64,000 nucleotides of DNA from Pseudovibrio sp. M1P-2-3 (GTDB taxonomy: Bacteria > Pseudomonadota > Alphaproteobacteria > Rhizobiales > Stappiaceae), in contig NZ_JARRCW010000001.1 in NCBI RefSeq assembly GCF_031501865.1, forward strand, positions 2,563,001 through 2,627,000, in the 5' to 3' direction. Position numbers and translations under genes: made by a program. Shown here piece by piece: positions 36,701-45,698 of this stretch (the first letter of the stretch is position 1; each line of letters opens with the position of its first letter). Under the pieces are notes generated by a model that had not been told where the DNA came from, did no database searches, and was given only the letters and a program-made list of their open reading frames with translations.

Positions 36701-37337
36701 TGGAGGCGCTTATATGTGTATTTATGGAATGGAAGGGCCTGGAGGCTATCAACTCGTTGGGAGAACAATTCAGGTATGGAATAAGTGGCGAGCAACAACT
36801 GCATTCGAAAAGGGTAAACCCTGGTTACTTCGTTTTTTTGACCAAGTTAAGTTCTTCAAAGTTGATGAGGCGGAGCTGAAGGACGCAAGGGCTGGGTTTC
36901 CCTATGGAGACTATTCGATCAAGATTGAACACAGCCACTTTAACTTAACAGATTACAATCGTTTTACTGAGGAAAATAAGCAAGCCATTGGAGCCTTCGA
37001 ACACAAAAGGCGAAAAGCCTTTAAAAAAGAAAGACGACGCTGGGGCCAGAACAGCACCATAAATGATGACAAACCACAAAAACTAACTGCGCCCCTAAAC
37101 AACCAAACTCTACCCGCTGGAATTGCCACAAAAGCGCAAATTTCTGGTGTTCTATGGAGAATGCTGGTGCGTAAGGGAGAGGTCGTCTGTGAAGGGCAGC
37201 CCGTGGCGATTTTAGAGTCCATGAAAATGGAAATTAAAGTATCGGCTCCATGTGACGGTTTGGTGGAACACATACTAGTCCAACCCGGTGAGATAGTAAC
37301 CGGCGGGCAGCCTATTATTAGCTATAGCAATTACTGA
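33738..37337 (+). CDS. Urea carboxylase-type multidomain biotin enzyme
   Basis: The protein has 1199 residues. A biotin carboxylase (about 1-450; 'SILIANRGEIAVRIIKTLRK', 'KCTAGGGGHGLRIC', 'IEINTRIQVEHGITEE') is followed by two carboxyltransferase halves: an AHS2-like half (about 455-760; 'EWPGRLGLWNVGVPPSGPMD') and an AHS1-like half (about 790-1020; 'YGMEGPGGYQLVGRTIQVWN', 'DPRHRLVTTKYNPAR'). A biotinyl domain at the end has K1163 in 'ESMKMEI'. This matches full-length bacterial urea carboxylase, which makes allophanate from urea, ATP and bicarbonate. No allophanate hydrolase is present in the window, so the product's fate is unclear. Guanidine carboxylases have the same architecture, so the substrate is not certain. 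Confidence 0.88.
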   Translation: MYKSILIANRGEIAVRIIKTLRKLGIHSIAVYSEVDRFNLHVRNADSSYCIGAAPASQSYLNMHSLLHACKETGAQAVLPGYGFLSENTNFAQLLNENGIKFIGPDPEHIRICGQKHRAREIAKSLEIPVLEGSGLLHDLKQTTLAASQIGYPVMLKCTAGGGGHGLRICRTPTELASNYSSLLELGKRSFGDSRVFLEKFKSDLRHLEVQIFGDGKGNIITFAERDCSLQRKKQKIVEETPAPDLPSRVRSAIKKAAADLGKSINYNSIGTVEFLYSPTTNEYFFIEINTRIQVEHGITEELYRIDLIEWMILNSLGAPLPLNELPKDPVGNVIEVRINAEDPADHFAPSSGQISETHFPKSARIDSWIETGTVITPYYDSLLAKVICSGKTRDTAIANMLKYLANCRLHGLETNLSYLKKILASKNFKAANFSTQTIKNYKFHSQSIEVIEAGTQTTVQEWPGRLGLWNVGVPPSGPMDNLSFRLLNQILGNDEGTAGLECTLEGPTLLFRCDCIIAIGGAPMKAMLDNTPLLFWQPIYVNAGQLLKMGGITGQGQRTYIALKGGLDLPRYLGSATCFPLGNIGGDTGSPLEAGTILKLASLNADKVEKTCTPLNFELIPKLVNKWDLFVTYGPQGAPDYFSEEAIKCLFKSSYEVHYNNARTGIRLIGPKPEWARKDGGDAGLHPSNIHDNAYAVGAVNFTGDLPIILGPDGPSLGGFVCPITVIKADMWKLGQLKAGDKVSFHRLDCTQANELLRQQNQEIELLQKQRKTVSIASTNKDPSPILKELEVYGYIWKIRLAGDENILVSVGDSSLDLNYRFQIHILEEWLRVSKIPGIIDLAPGVRTLLIHFDSTQISTSQLVDTLSCANEAFGEEVFSQIPSRIIHLPMSWNDTSIQHSIRKYEEGVRANTPWCPSNIEFIRRINGLVDQDEVQNTVLAATYLVLGLGDVYLGSPLSVPLDPRHRLVTTKYNPARISTPKNAVGIGGAYMCIYGMEGPGGYQLVGRTIQVWNKWRATTAFEKGKPWLLRFFDQVKFFKVDEAELKDARAGFPYGDYSIKIEHSHFNLTDYNRFTEENKQAIGAFEHKRRKAFKKERRRWGQNSTINDDKPQKLTAPLNNQTLPAGIATKAQISGVLWRMLVRKGEVVCEGQPVAILESMKMEIKVSAPCDGLVEHILVQPGEIVTGGQPIISYSNY

Positions 37338-37752
37338 ATTATCAAAGCACTGACCAAGTCCAGACGACTGCTGTGATAGGCGTACATCCTCGTGAGACTC
37401 AATTTCGAACTTCACAACCTCCGTCAACCGACAGTTCATCAAAGATACCTTACATTGTTGTAGCAGCTATCCACAGTCTCCTTTTCAAAACAGACAATAA
37501 CTCTCCCAAACATCGTAACCAGATTAAAAAACAGGGTACTAGTTCACTTAGCATTGTTATAACCACAAAATTAAATAACACCAAATTAAATATAACCGTC
37601 AATTATACCAATAAATACAAGATTCAACTTCAAGAAATATGACGTATTATACTAATGTTATTTAATTCAAATAATATAGATCAGTTGATTACAACAAAAC
37701 AACACAATCAAACTCATTGTAATTCTCCGTAGGATCACACACTGACAGTAAA
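37338..37752. other. 415-bp gene-free region before the autotransporter
   Basis: This A/T-rich gap separates the urea carboxylase from the autotransporter in the same direction. No clear terminator follows the carboxylase. An open frame of 89 codons at 37373-37642 has no recognisable features and low-complexity composition (Asn, Thr, Lys-rich), so I do not call it. The promoter of the autotransporter gene is probably within the last 150 bases. Confidence 0.45.
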
Positions 37753-40700
37753 GTGAACACTATGCACCCAATTACAAGACCTCCCCTCCCTCCCATAAGC
37801 AATTCGCTTACTCCGAAGTTCGGCTGCAAGTTTCTGATTGCTTTAACTGCATCTTTCTTTTCTTACACCAGTTACACTTGGTCGCAGCAACTTAACCTTA
37901 GTCATGGAAGTACTTTCAGTAACACAGGCACACTTATGATCGGTGGAGGCTCTTACGGTTCTGGACGCCCATATAGTGTCGGGAGTGTCTATGGAGGGGG
38001 CGGGACACTAACGGTGAACAGAGGAAGCTCAATATCTATTGGTAATACAGGGACTTCATACTCCACTATTACTCCACATACGCTTATATCCGCCCCCTTC
38101 GCGACCTCCGATATTATCGTCGACAGTGGAACATTCGTCATCAACCACAACTTTGAGGACGACAATGCCTATATCGGTCTAACCGAAGGTTCTAACGGTA
38201 CAATTGTAACCCTAGGACAAGATACTGTCTGGACTAACAATGAAGGTGTTTTCGTTGGGGTTGAAGGGGCAGGAACTCTCACTTTATTGGATAAGAGCAC
38301 AACAATTGTCGATGGCGGAAATGGTACCGTCAATGTCGCAGAGTATGCTGGCTCAACAGGTATCGTGAATATAGGTAACCCTGTGGGCGATAATCCTGTC
38401 GTTGCTGGCTTCCTGGACGCTGAAAACTTGGTTATGGGCGCCGGTGATGCCTTACTCAATTTCAATCACATCTCGGAACTCTACTATCTCTATACAAATA
38501 TCCTAGGTAGTGGTGATATTACTCACCATGCCGGTCGAACATTCTTTTCGGGCGACAGCAGCATTACGGGGGATGTGGATGTCTACGGCGGCAGGATGAT
38601 ATTGGTTGAGGAGTTGGTCAACGACACGAGTACCATCTCACTTGAGCACTTCAAGCATGCGTCTGTAGAGGCAACTGGCGAGGACGCCAATTGGAACACC
38701 CGATTTGACCTAACTGTTGGTGATAAAGGCACAGGGGAACTTAAAGTTTCCGATAGGGCAACTGTCAGTGCAGATAATATTTACATTAGCAACTCCAGAA
38801 ATTCAGCTGGTCATGTGGACGTGTACGGCAGAAGATCCGAACTGAACAGTCGATTTGACTTAATCGTAGGCAAAAGGGGCGAAGGAAGCCTCGCGGTCTA
38901 CGAAGATGGTACCGTTACAGTCAAAAACGGCACTGGAACATTACAGGTCGGAGGGAGAACCAATGGGGTCGGCACCGTCTATATTGGTTCATCTACAGAC
39001 CTCTTCCCTCGTAGAGCAGGCCACATCAATGCTGCAGAAGTGGAACTTGCCTCAGTTAATTCATCCCTCGTTTTCAATCACCTGAACCACTCCTATGACT
39101 TTGATCCAGAAATAACTGGGCAAGGATCCGTTATGCACCTCAACGGAACCACAAACATACTTGGAGGTATAAACACCACAGGCTCTCTCTACATGACTGG
39201 CAATGGGGGAACTATCAATGCTGAAAGTGACATAAGTATAGACTATTTTGCTATGGAGGCTGGAGTATTCAATGCGACCACTGAAGATACTAAAATTGAA
39301 GTAGCCAGCTCCGTGCATATTGCTCAGTTCGCAAATGGTACCTTCACACTCGGGAATGGTGCTGAACTCGAAGTCGATGGAGGTGCAGGTACAATCAATG
39401 TCGCAGAGTTTGAAGGATCAACGGGCACAGTGAACATAGGTAGCGCTGTTGGAGACAGTCCGGCTGCTGCTGGCTATCTGGACGCTGAAAACTTAGTTAT
39501 GGGCTCAGGCGATGCCTTACTCAATTTCAACCACACCTCGGAACTCGCCTACATCTACACAAATATACTTGGTAGTGGTGACATCGCTCATCATTCAGGT
39601 CGAACATTCTTTTCGGGCGACAGCAGTATTACGGGGGATGTAGATGTCTACGGCGGCAGAATGATATTGGTTGAAGAGTTGGTCAACGACACGAGTACCA
39701 TTTCACTTGAGCGCTTCAAGCATGCATATGTGGAGGCAACTGGAAAGGATGCCAATTGGAACACCCGGTTTGACCTCACTGTTGGTGAAAAAGGCAGGGG
39801 AACCCTTATAGTTTCCGATGGGGCGACTGTCTCCGCAGATAATATTTATATAAGCAACTCCAGACACTCCGCCGGTCATGTGGATGTGTACGGCAGAAAT
39901 TCCGAACTGAACAGCCGGTTTGATTTTGCCGTAGGAAAAAGGGGGGAAGGAACCCTCGCGATCTATGAAGGCGGTGAAGTTACAGTTGAAAACGGAACTG
40001 GAACACTACAGGTCGGCGGGAGAACCAATGGGGTCGGTACAGTCTACATTGGATCTTCTATAGACCTCGTCCCCCGCAGAGCGGGCCATATCAATGCTGA
40101 GAAAGTGAAACTCGCCTCAGTAGACTCATCCATTAATTTCAACCACCTAAACCGCTCCTATGACTTTGACCCAGAAATAACGGGGCAAGGGTCCGTTACA
40201 CACATCAACGGTACAACAAACATACTTGGAAGTATAAACACCACAGGCTCCCTCTACATGACTGGCAACGGGGGCACCATCAATGCTGAAAGTGACATAA
40301 GCATAGGTTACTTCGGTATGGACGCCGGAGTATTCAACGCCACTACTGAGAACACAAATATTAATGTGGATGGTCCGGTAGAGATTGCTCAAGTTTGGGA
40401 AGGAAGTTTCATACTTGGAAATGGTGCAACTCTTACTGTTGAAGATGGAGATGGAACCATTTACTCAGGTAGTGGCATGGATTCCGAAGGAGCCATTTTT
40501 ATTGGCTCGAATGACTACGATGTTCCCTTCGCTCCAGGCGAGATTAATGCTAAGAATATTGTTTTCTCTCAAAATGGCTACCAAGCTTTATACTTCAATC
40601 ATACATCTGATAACTATAGCTTTGATCTGGATATAACAGGTTATGGCGATATCTTTACTACCTTCGGATACACCACGCTAAGTGGTTCAATTGACATTAC

Positions 40701-42807
40701 AGGGGACCTACTAGCGGAAGGCTTCTCTACTCTGACTATTACGGGTGACGTATCCAGTGATGATGGTATCATAGATAATGAAGGGAATGCTTTAATCTCT
40801 GGCGGATCCTGGAAAACAACAGGTTTCTTTGTGGTGGGAGATGAAGGGAATGGCTTCTTAACCATTGAAGACCGCGCACGCGTAAACAGTGTTACTTCAA
40901 TTATTGGTAACTACGGCATGGCACCAGTACGTGTAACTGATGCAGGTACCCATTGGGAAAGTAGTGACAGTCTAACTGTCGGACAATATGGTTTAGGCGA
41001 ACTCACCATCAGCAATAAGGCTACTGTTTCCGTTGGTGACGGAGAGGGCACTCTTTATTTGGCCAAGATGGAAGGCAGTACAGGACTTCTCAACTTGGGT
41101 AGTTTTGAAGGAGCTACAGCAGTTGCCCCCGGTGACCTTAATGTCGCAAGAGTAGTTTTTGGGGACGGAAGTGGCCAAATCCTCTTAAATCACAATAGAC
41201 GAAACTATGAGTTGGGATTCGCTATTGAGGGAACTGGGCAAGTTCTTGTACAAAATGGAAAAACAAAACAAGGGAACATCTGGGACGAGACTGTTACGAC
41301 CTATATCGAAGGAGGGGAACTGGATATAAGAGGAGAAGCTGAAGGGCAATTTTATGTTCTAAACGAAGGCCGTTTGTCTGGAACAGGAACTATTGGGGAA
41401 GCGACAGTTTTTGACGGTGGCGTACTATCACCCGGACGCGTATTCGGTTCGTTAGGAGTGAGTGGAGATCTTACTTTAGGGGCCGGAAGTATATATGAAA
41501 TCAATATAAATTCAGCTGGGCGGAAAAGCTTGGTTGATGCAGGGGGGGAGATTGATATTGGAACATATTCCAATCTCGCTATTTCTGCGATCGGTTCAGA
41601 TTACGGGTGGGAAGAGAACTATACAATACTGGAAGGTGAATCAATTTCTGGAGAGTTTGGTGATATATACATAAACCAAGATTCACTATATCCAGTGGTC
41701 GCCTACGGCGATACCAGAACAGATCTCTCAATTTATAACTTTGATATTCCGGTTACGTATGTTGCCCGCACTTCAAACGAGTATCAGGCAGCAGAAGCAG
41801 TCGATGAGCTGGGAACAGATGATCCAGTCTATATTGCTATACACACTTTGCCTGAGAGTGAAGCCCGCGACGCACTTAATGATGTAAGCGGTGAAATTTA
41901 TGCGTCCTTAACTTCTGTAATGCTGCAAGACAGCCGCTTTGTTCGCTTAGCTGCTCAAAGTAATGCTAGAGAGGGAGAAGCAACGTCCTGGGCACGAGGT
42001 TATGGCTCCTGGGGTGAATGGGACGGAAATGGAAACGCCGCTAAAATTTCCCGGAATACAGGTGGTTTTTTTGTAGGTGTCGATGGCAGTGTTTCTGAGG
42101 ACTTAAGCATTGGTCTATTAGCTGGGTATGGCTATGCCAGTTATGACGTGGATGCGCGCCGCTCTAATGCTGACAACAATATGCTGCACTTGGGTAGCTA
42201 CGGAAAATACAGCTATAATAACCTGCGTCTTGGATTGGGAACGGCTTACACTGCTAACTTCCTTGATGTTGACCGAACAGTCGATGTTAACACTATTTAT
42301 GAAAAAGATAGTGGCTCCTATATAGCCAATACCATTCAGGTTTATGGTGATGTGTTCTACTTGTTTGAGACACCATACGCAGTCTTTATTCCATTCGTTA
42401 GTGGAGCCTTTGTTGCCCAATCAGCAAACAGCTTCACAGAGGGAGGCGGAGGTAACACTTCTCAAGTTGTTAATCCAGATACGCAAACTGCTTTCTTCAC
42501 AACTCTAGGAGCCCGGATACAAAGGGAGTTTGAAATCTCCGATCACGCTCTGAGTATTTTTGCCGAAGCAGGTTGGCAGCATACGGCGGGACAAGACACT
42601 TCGAAAACCCGCAACTCCTACCGTCATGATACAAGTGCAGAACAAATCATCGAAGGGGTACCGCTTGCTCGCGACGTTGTCTGGATAAGTGCAGGCTTTG
42701 AGGGTGAGATCCGTGAGAACTGGAGCCTTGGCGTTGCATATGATGGCCGGTTTGGAGATGGAACCACGGATAATGGTGTACAAGCCGAGCTGAGAGTACG
42801 TTTCTAG
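37753..42807 (+). CDS. Type V autotransporter with a repetitive beta-helix passenger
   Basis: This is a 1684-residue outer-membrane autotransporter. It has an extended N-terminal signal peptide (about residues 20-45, 'CKFLIALTASFFSYTSYTWSQ') and a passenger from about 46 to 1380. The passenger is rich in Gly, Ser, Thr and Asn, with autotransporter-associated beta-helix repeats such as 'GTLMIGGG' and 'GTLTV'. A beta-barrel domain covers about the last 280 residues, ends in 'ELRVRF', and has the typical terminal Phe. Two tandem 355-residue repeats sit in the passenger (DNA 38308-40437). No protease or lipase motif is seen, so a surface-adhesion role is likely but unproven. The start may be GTG 37753 or ATG 37762; neither has a strong ribosome-binding site. 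Confidence 0.9.
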   Translation: MNTMHPITRPPLPPISNSLTPKFGCKFLIALTASFFSYTSYTWSQQLNLSHGSTFSNTGTLMIGGGSYGSGRPYSVGSVYGGGGTLTVNRGSSISIGNTGTSYSTITPHTLISAPFATSDIIVDSGTFVINHNFEDDNAYIGLTEGSNGTIVTLGQDTVWTNNEGVFVGVEGAGTLTLLDKSTTIVDGGNGTVNVAEYAGSTGIVNIGNPVGDNPVVAGFLDAENLVMGAGDALLNFNHISELYYLYTNILGSGDITHHAGRTFFSGDSSITGDVDVYGGRMILVEELVNDTSTISLEHFKHASVEATGEDANWNTRFDLTVGDKGTGELKVSDRATVSADNIYISNSRNSAGHVDVYGRRSELNSRFDLIVGKRGEGSLAVYEDGTVTVKNGTGTLQVGGRTNGVGTVYIGSSTDLFPRRAGHINAAEVELASVNSSLVFNHLNHSYDFDPEITGQGSVMHLNGTTNILGGINTTGSLYMTGNGGTINAESDISIDYFAMEAGVFNATTEDTKIEVASSVHIAQFANGTFTLGNGAELEVDGGAGTINVAEFEGSTGTVNIGSAVGDSPAAAGYLDAENLVMGSGDALLNFNHTSELAYIYTNILGSGDIAHHSGRTFFSGDSSITGDVDVYGGRMILVEELVNDTSTISLERFKHAYVEATGKDANWNTRFDLTVGEKGRGTLIVSDGATVSADNIYISNSRHSAGHVDVYGRNSELNSRFDFAVGKRGEGTLAIYEGGEVTVENGTGTLQVGGRTNGVGTVYIGSSIDLVPRRAGHINAEKVKLASVDSSINFNHLNRSYDFDPEITGQGSVTHINGTTNILGSINTTGSLYMTGNGGTINAESDISIGYFGMDAGVFNATTENTNINVDGPVEIAQVWEGSFILGNGATLTVEDGDGTIYSGSGMDSEGAIFIGSNDYDVPFAPGEINAKNIVFSQNGYQALYFNHTSDNYSFDLDITGYGDIFTTFGYTTLSGSIDITGDLLAEGFSTLTITGDVSSDDGIIDNEGNALISGGSWKTTGFFVVGDEGNGFLTIEDRARVNSVTSIIGNYGMAPVRVTDAGTHWESSDSLTVGQYGLGELTISNKATVSVGDGEGTLYLAKMEGSTGLLNLGSFEGATAVAPGDLNVARVVFGDGSGQILLNHNRRNYELGFAIEGTGQVLVQNGKTKQGNIWDETVTTYIEGGELDIRGEAEGQFYVLNEGRLSGTGTIGEATVFDGGVLSPGRVFGSLGVSGDLTLGAGSIYEININSAGRKSLVDAGGEIDIGTYSNLAISAIGSDYGWEENYTILEGESISGEFGDIYINQDSLYPVVAYGDTRTDLSIYNFDIPVTYVARTSNEYQAAEAVDELGTDDPVYIAIHTLPESEARDALNDVSGEIYASLTSVMLQDSRFVRLAAQSNAREGEATSWARGYGSWGEWDGNGNAAKISRNTGGFFVGVDGSVSEDLSIGLLAGYGYASYDVDARRSNADNNMLHLGSYGKYSYNNLRLGLGTAYTANFLDVDRTVDVNTIYEKDSGSYIANTIQVYGDVFYLFETPYAVFIPFVSGAFVAQSANSFTEGGGGNTSQVVNPDTQTAFFTTLGARIQREFEISDHALSIFAEAGWQHTAGQDTSKTRNSYRHDTSAEQIIEGVPLARDVVWISAGFEGEIRENWSLGVAYDGRFGDGTTDNGVQAELRVRF
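38308..39372 (+). repeat. Tandem repeat unit 1 of the autotransporter passenger
   Basis: This 1065-bp (355-codon) unit is followed directly by a highly similar unit. Matching sections include 'DAENLVMGxGDALLNFNH', 'GRTFFSGDSSITGDVDVYGG' and 'NGTGTLQVGGRTNGVGTVYIG'. The register is exact: the GTC codons that start both units are 1065 bp apart. Confidence 0.9.
39373..40437 (+). repeat. Tandem repeat unit 2 of the autotransporter passenger
   Basis: This is the second 1065-bp copy, nearly the same protein as unit 1 with scattered substitutions. It is followed by a more divergent third start ('TVEDGDGTIYSG') in the same register at 40438. The pattern suggests recent duplication of one unit over an older repetitive background. 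Confidence 0.9.
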
Positions 42808-42824
42808 GTAACCAGATAGAGATA

Positions 42825-42863
42825 ACACCGTCCTCTTTTAGTTCAGCTGAAAGGGGACGGTGT
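42825..42863. terminator. Hairpin between convergent autotransporter and PhoD-like genes
   Basis: ACACCGTCC (42825-42833) pairs with GGACGGTGT (42855-42863), a 9-bp perfect outer stem around a 21-nt internal region. It begins 18 bases after the autotransporter stop. There is no U-tract on the plus strand, so terminator activity is likely but not certain. Confidence 0.55.
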
Positions 42864-42903
42864 CAGATAAAGTCGAGTATTCTACTAATAATTGTAATGC
42901 GGT

Positions 42904-44913
42904 CTAATCCCAACGAGCCTCATTTTCACGTCTCGAAAACTCAACCTCTTCCCCTTTTGCGACCAGTTGGGCAATTTTTATTGGTCCGCCCTTTTTATCA
43001 AACTCAATAACTCCGATTCCGCTTTGATTGAGCAATCTTTGTCCATGAGGTGTCCCAACCGGCTTTCGGGGTATGACCCGCATTCTGCGCCTACGTGTAA
43101 ACCAGTTCAAGGGAGAGCGAGGTGCATAAAGCCATCGGTTCAAGTGATCCAGCCGGTTAAGAAGCTTCTTGGGAAACTCATTTTTAATACCACTACTGCA
43201 AACCTGCCATATTGTCGGTCCACCGGAATGCCCCCTCAACTCCACATCGTAAACGAACGAATAATGCACATCGCCAGATAAGATCGTGAACCGTTCTGGA
43301 GTTTTTCTATGACGGAATACATTCAAAATACCCTCCGCAGTGCCAGGATGGGCCATCCAGTATTCCGCGTCTACAGCAAGGGGCTTTCCCAAATACGTCA
43401 TTAGCTTTTGTAGGGTTTCAATGAGCTTCACTCCAAAGATGGGAGCGGCGGAAACCAATAGGACACTTTCCTGCCCCCTCAATTCCCTTTGTAAGTCCGT
43501 TATAGCTTCCCAATCCAGCAGGCCTGACGGGTTGTCTCCAGAACGCTCTGAGCGCCACCGGCGGGTTCGTGTATCCAGAACCACAAGAGGCGGCTTTGTA
43601 GCCCAATGATAATCCCAGTTTTCAAATGCAAACAAATGCCTCTCAAAATTTGTATGGTCCTGCCCCCCTGGGTTTGCGAGGGAGTGCTGTAAGCCTGATA
43701 TCTCTGTCATGGAAAAGGCTTCTGGACGGTTTCCCCAACCTTGATGGAGAAAGTAGGCAGCTAGTGCATTTCCAATAATACGGTTTGAAAAGGGATGCCC
43801 ATACGCTGCGTCCTCCCAATTGCGGTTTAAATTCCAGTCATCCGTAACATCATGATCATCAAAGATCATGGCCACAGGCAAGTGCGCCATAAGTCGGCGT
43901 ACAGCTGGTAATCCTTCAATAAAGTTTTGTAAGATACCTTGCTCATTTCTGTATAGTTCAAGGTCCGCGGGACTTAACCCCTCAGGTTCATCAGGCGATA
44001 AAACTTCCCATGCAGCTGGTGACCAGACTAATAAGTACATACAAAAGAACTCTGCGAGGGTGATCAGATGGTTACGCGCATGAACTGATGTAAAAATTGG
44101 CTTTTCGGCACCTTTAAAAAGAACCAAACCAAGTGCTTTTCCAGCTTTAGAATTCGGAAGAAAGCTCTCGCGGTTAAAATAGGTATCTTTATGCTTATAT
44201 AAGTCAGTACCCGTTATTGGGGCCTTACTGTCCAGCTGAGACAAGTCTTCATCTTCAAAACCAAGCCACTGTATAAGACCGTGAATTGCTCTAAGCACAG
44301 GTCCCGCTACATCATCAGCGTAGATCTGGTCACCGCTCATCACCAGAGCCGCAGGCCATTGACAATGTGTTGGCCCTTCTTGAACAACACCATCTACCCT
44401 ATTTGCAAGATAGTCATCGGCAAGAACCAACCCATCCGTGGAATCGTGATGAGGCTTACGACAGGAGCCGTGGAGCAGGGCTCTAACATTTTGACTAAGG
44501 ATAAAACCCGGCAACGTCTGCTGTTCGTAACATAAGTCTGGTGCCCAATTGGTGTGATCTTGCCAGCCACCTTCCTGATCATCCTCCAAGAAGAGAGAAA
44601 GTCGATAGGCAATCCACTTTTCTGTAGGCAATGCGGCGTCCAACGGCAAATCAATAAGAATATAATAAAGATTTCTACCAGCTGCGATGCAGCAGCCCCC
44701 CTCCTCTTCCGGTAAGATTTCATAGACTTGCTCTCGTGCTTCAGTTGGAAACAATTCAATCCGAACCTTTGCCCTTGCGCGAGTGGCGAGCCAAAATGTG
44801 AGACGTTTTGGTTGGAGCCTTCTCAATATCGGACCAGCAAGAACAGCGGGAAGACTTTTAGGCTTTGCCATGAAGTGTAAGTGCCTTTTTATAATTTTGA
44901 GCCTTGAAGGCAT
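42904..44913 (-). CDS. PhoD-like alkaline phosphatase / metallophosphatase family protein
   Basis: The protein is up to 669 residues long. Metal-ligand motifs of the PhoD-type metallophosphatase are present: 'MSGDQIYADD' (192-201), 'FDDHDVTDDWNLN' (351-363) and 'LSGDVHYSF' (about residue 550). The first 120 residues form an extra domain ('YRLSLFLEDDQEGGWQD') seen in large cytosolic-type relatives. I see no Sec or Tat signal, which differs from secreted PhoD. It would hydrolyse a phosphodiester or phosphomonoester. The start is uncertain: ATG 44913, or ATG 44871 fourteen codons in; neither has a strong ribosome-binding site. Confidence 0.82.
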   Translation of the reverse strand: MPSRLKIIKRHLHFMAKPKSLPAVLAGPILRRLQPKRLTFWLATRARAKVRIELFPTEAREQVYEILPEEEGGCCIAAGRNLYYILIDLPLDAALPTEKWIAYRLSLFLEDDQEGGWQDHTNWAPDLCYEQQTLPGFILSQNVRALLHGSCRKPHHDSTDGLVLADDYLANRVDGVVQEGPTHCQWPAALVMSGDQIYADDVAGPVLRAIHGLIQWLGFEDEDLSQLDSKAPITGTDLYKHKDTYFNRESFLPNSKAGKALGLVLFKGAEKPIFTSVHARNHLITLAEFFCMYLLVWSPAAWEVLSPDEPEGLSPADLELYRNEQGILQNFIEGLPAVRRLMAHLPVAMIFDDHDVTDDWNLNRNWEDAAYGHPFSNRIIGNALAAYFLHQGWGNRPEAFSMTEISGLQHSLANPGGQDHTNFERHLFAFENWDYHWATKPPLVVLDTRTRRWRSERSGDNPSGLLDWEAITDLQRELRGQESVLLVSAAPIFGVKLIETLQKLMTYLGKPLAVDAEYWMAHPGTAEGILNVFRHRKTPERFTILSGDVHYSFVYDVELRGHSGGPTIWQVCSSGIKNEFPKKLLNRLDHLNRWLYAPRSPLNWFTRRRRMRVIPRKPVGTPHGQRLLNQSGIGVIEFDKKGGPIKIAQLVAKGEEVEFSRRENEARWD

Positions 44914-45047
44914 TCTTTATTTTCAAGTTAAAATAAGGTTCACTCTTACTTGGTCTTCCCACAGCAGACATCAAGCCTGCACGCACACGTTTTCTAAGTA
45001 ACCGCAACATTTTACTGTTTCAGAACGTCTAGGGCACGGCTCATTAT

Positions 45048-45698
45048 TTATTCTAGGTCCGAAGCCTTTATTTTTGACCAAACAGTGAGCAGCATAATAT
45101 CTGGCGGATTACCGTTTGGTAGCCGCCAGCTATCAATGACATACTTTTGACCAGACATTTTCTCGCGAACAACAGCCGTGGCATGAGGATATTTGCCATC
45201 AAAAAAATACCCTCTGGTTTGCGGCCTTTCAACAATATGGTGCCTTAACAAACTCTTGGACTGCAAAAAGACGAGTAAACTTGTCGTATTTGCAGCTTCA
45301 TCTATACAGTCCATTTGTCCAGGAACCCCAGCATTGTAGATATCCAGTCCACCTAAATCATCTGAAGAACCAATCAATTTGCCAACCCGCTTTTCTTGCC
45401 AACTGACTGCATTCGATATTGCTTGCCGCTCCAATTCGGGAGTTTCCCCTCCTTTAGCAAAAATCGTACGCAATTGCGCCATATCGCCTTTTGAAAAATG
45501 TACAGAAGAGTGATAAGTGCAGCCGAACCCGTGACATATATAAACTCTGTCCTGCTTGCCTTCCCGCGCGCCCATTTGACCATACCACGCTGCAATTTCT
45601 TGTTCTGACGTTATGGAACATCCAGCGCAGCCCAAAGCAAATAAGAGGACTGGCAACCCACTTTTTAGGATTCGATAAGCCAAATAGACCCCGCTCAA
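45048..45698 (-). CDS. Putative lipoprotein with a possible cysteine-peptidase/transglutaminase-like triad
   Basis: This 216-residue protein starts with a hydrophobic segment ending 'LLFALGCAGCSITSE', a lipoprotein-type signal with candidate lipid Cys at 24 or 27. The mature part has 'GQMDCIDEAANTTSLLVFL' (Cys131), 'YPHATAVVREK' (His172) and 'YVIDSWRLPNG' (Asp189). The order and spacing resemble the Cys-His-Asp triad of papain/transglutaminase-like folds. I do not recognise the family by name. Similar small lipoproteins are found in alphaproteobacteria but I cannot cite a function. It is divergent from trmFO (162 bp apart from its ATG), with no obvious operon partner. Confidence 0.7.
   Translation of the reverse strand: MSGVYLAYRILKSGLPVLLFALGCAGCSITSEQEIAAWYGQMGAREGKQDRVYICHGFGCTYHSSVHFSKGDMAQLRTIFAKGGETPELERQAISNAVSWQEKRVGKLIGSSDDLGGLDIYNAGVPGQMDCIDEAANTTSLLVFLQSKSLLRHHIVERPQTRGYFFDGKYPHATAVVREKMSGQKYVIDSWRLPNGNPPDIMLLTVWSKIKASDLE

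Noticed and set aside
37373-37642. 89-codon frame between urea carboxylase and autotransporter
   Set aside because: Low-complexity Asn/Thr/Lys composition, no ribosome-binding site, and no motif.
38308-40437. CRISPR-like or satellite repeat array
   Set aside because: The repeats are 1065 bp each, in frame, and part of the autotransporter coding sequence.
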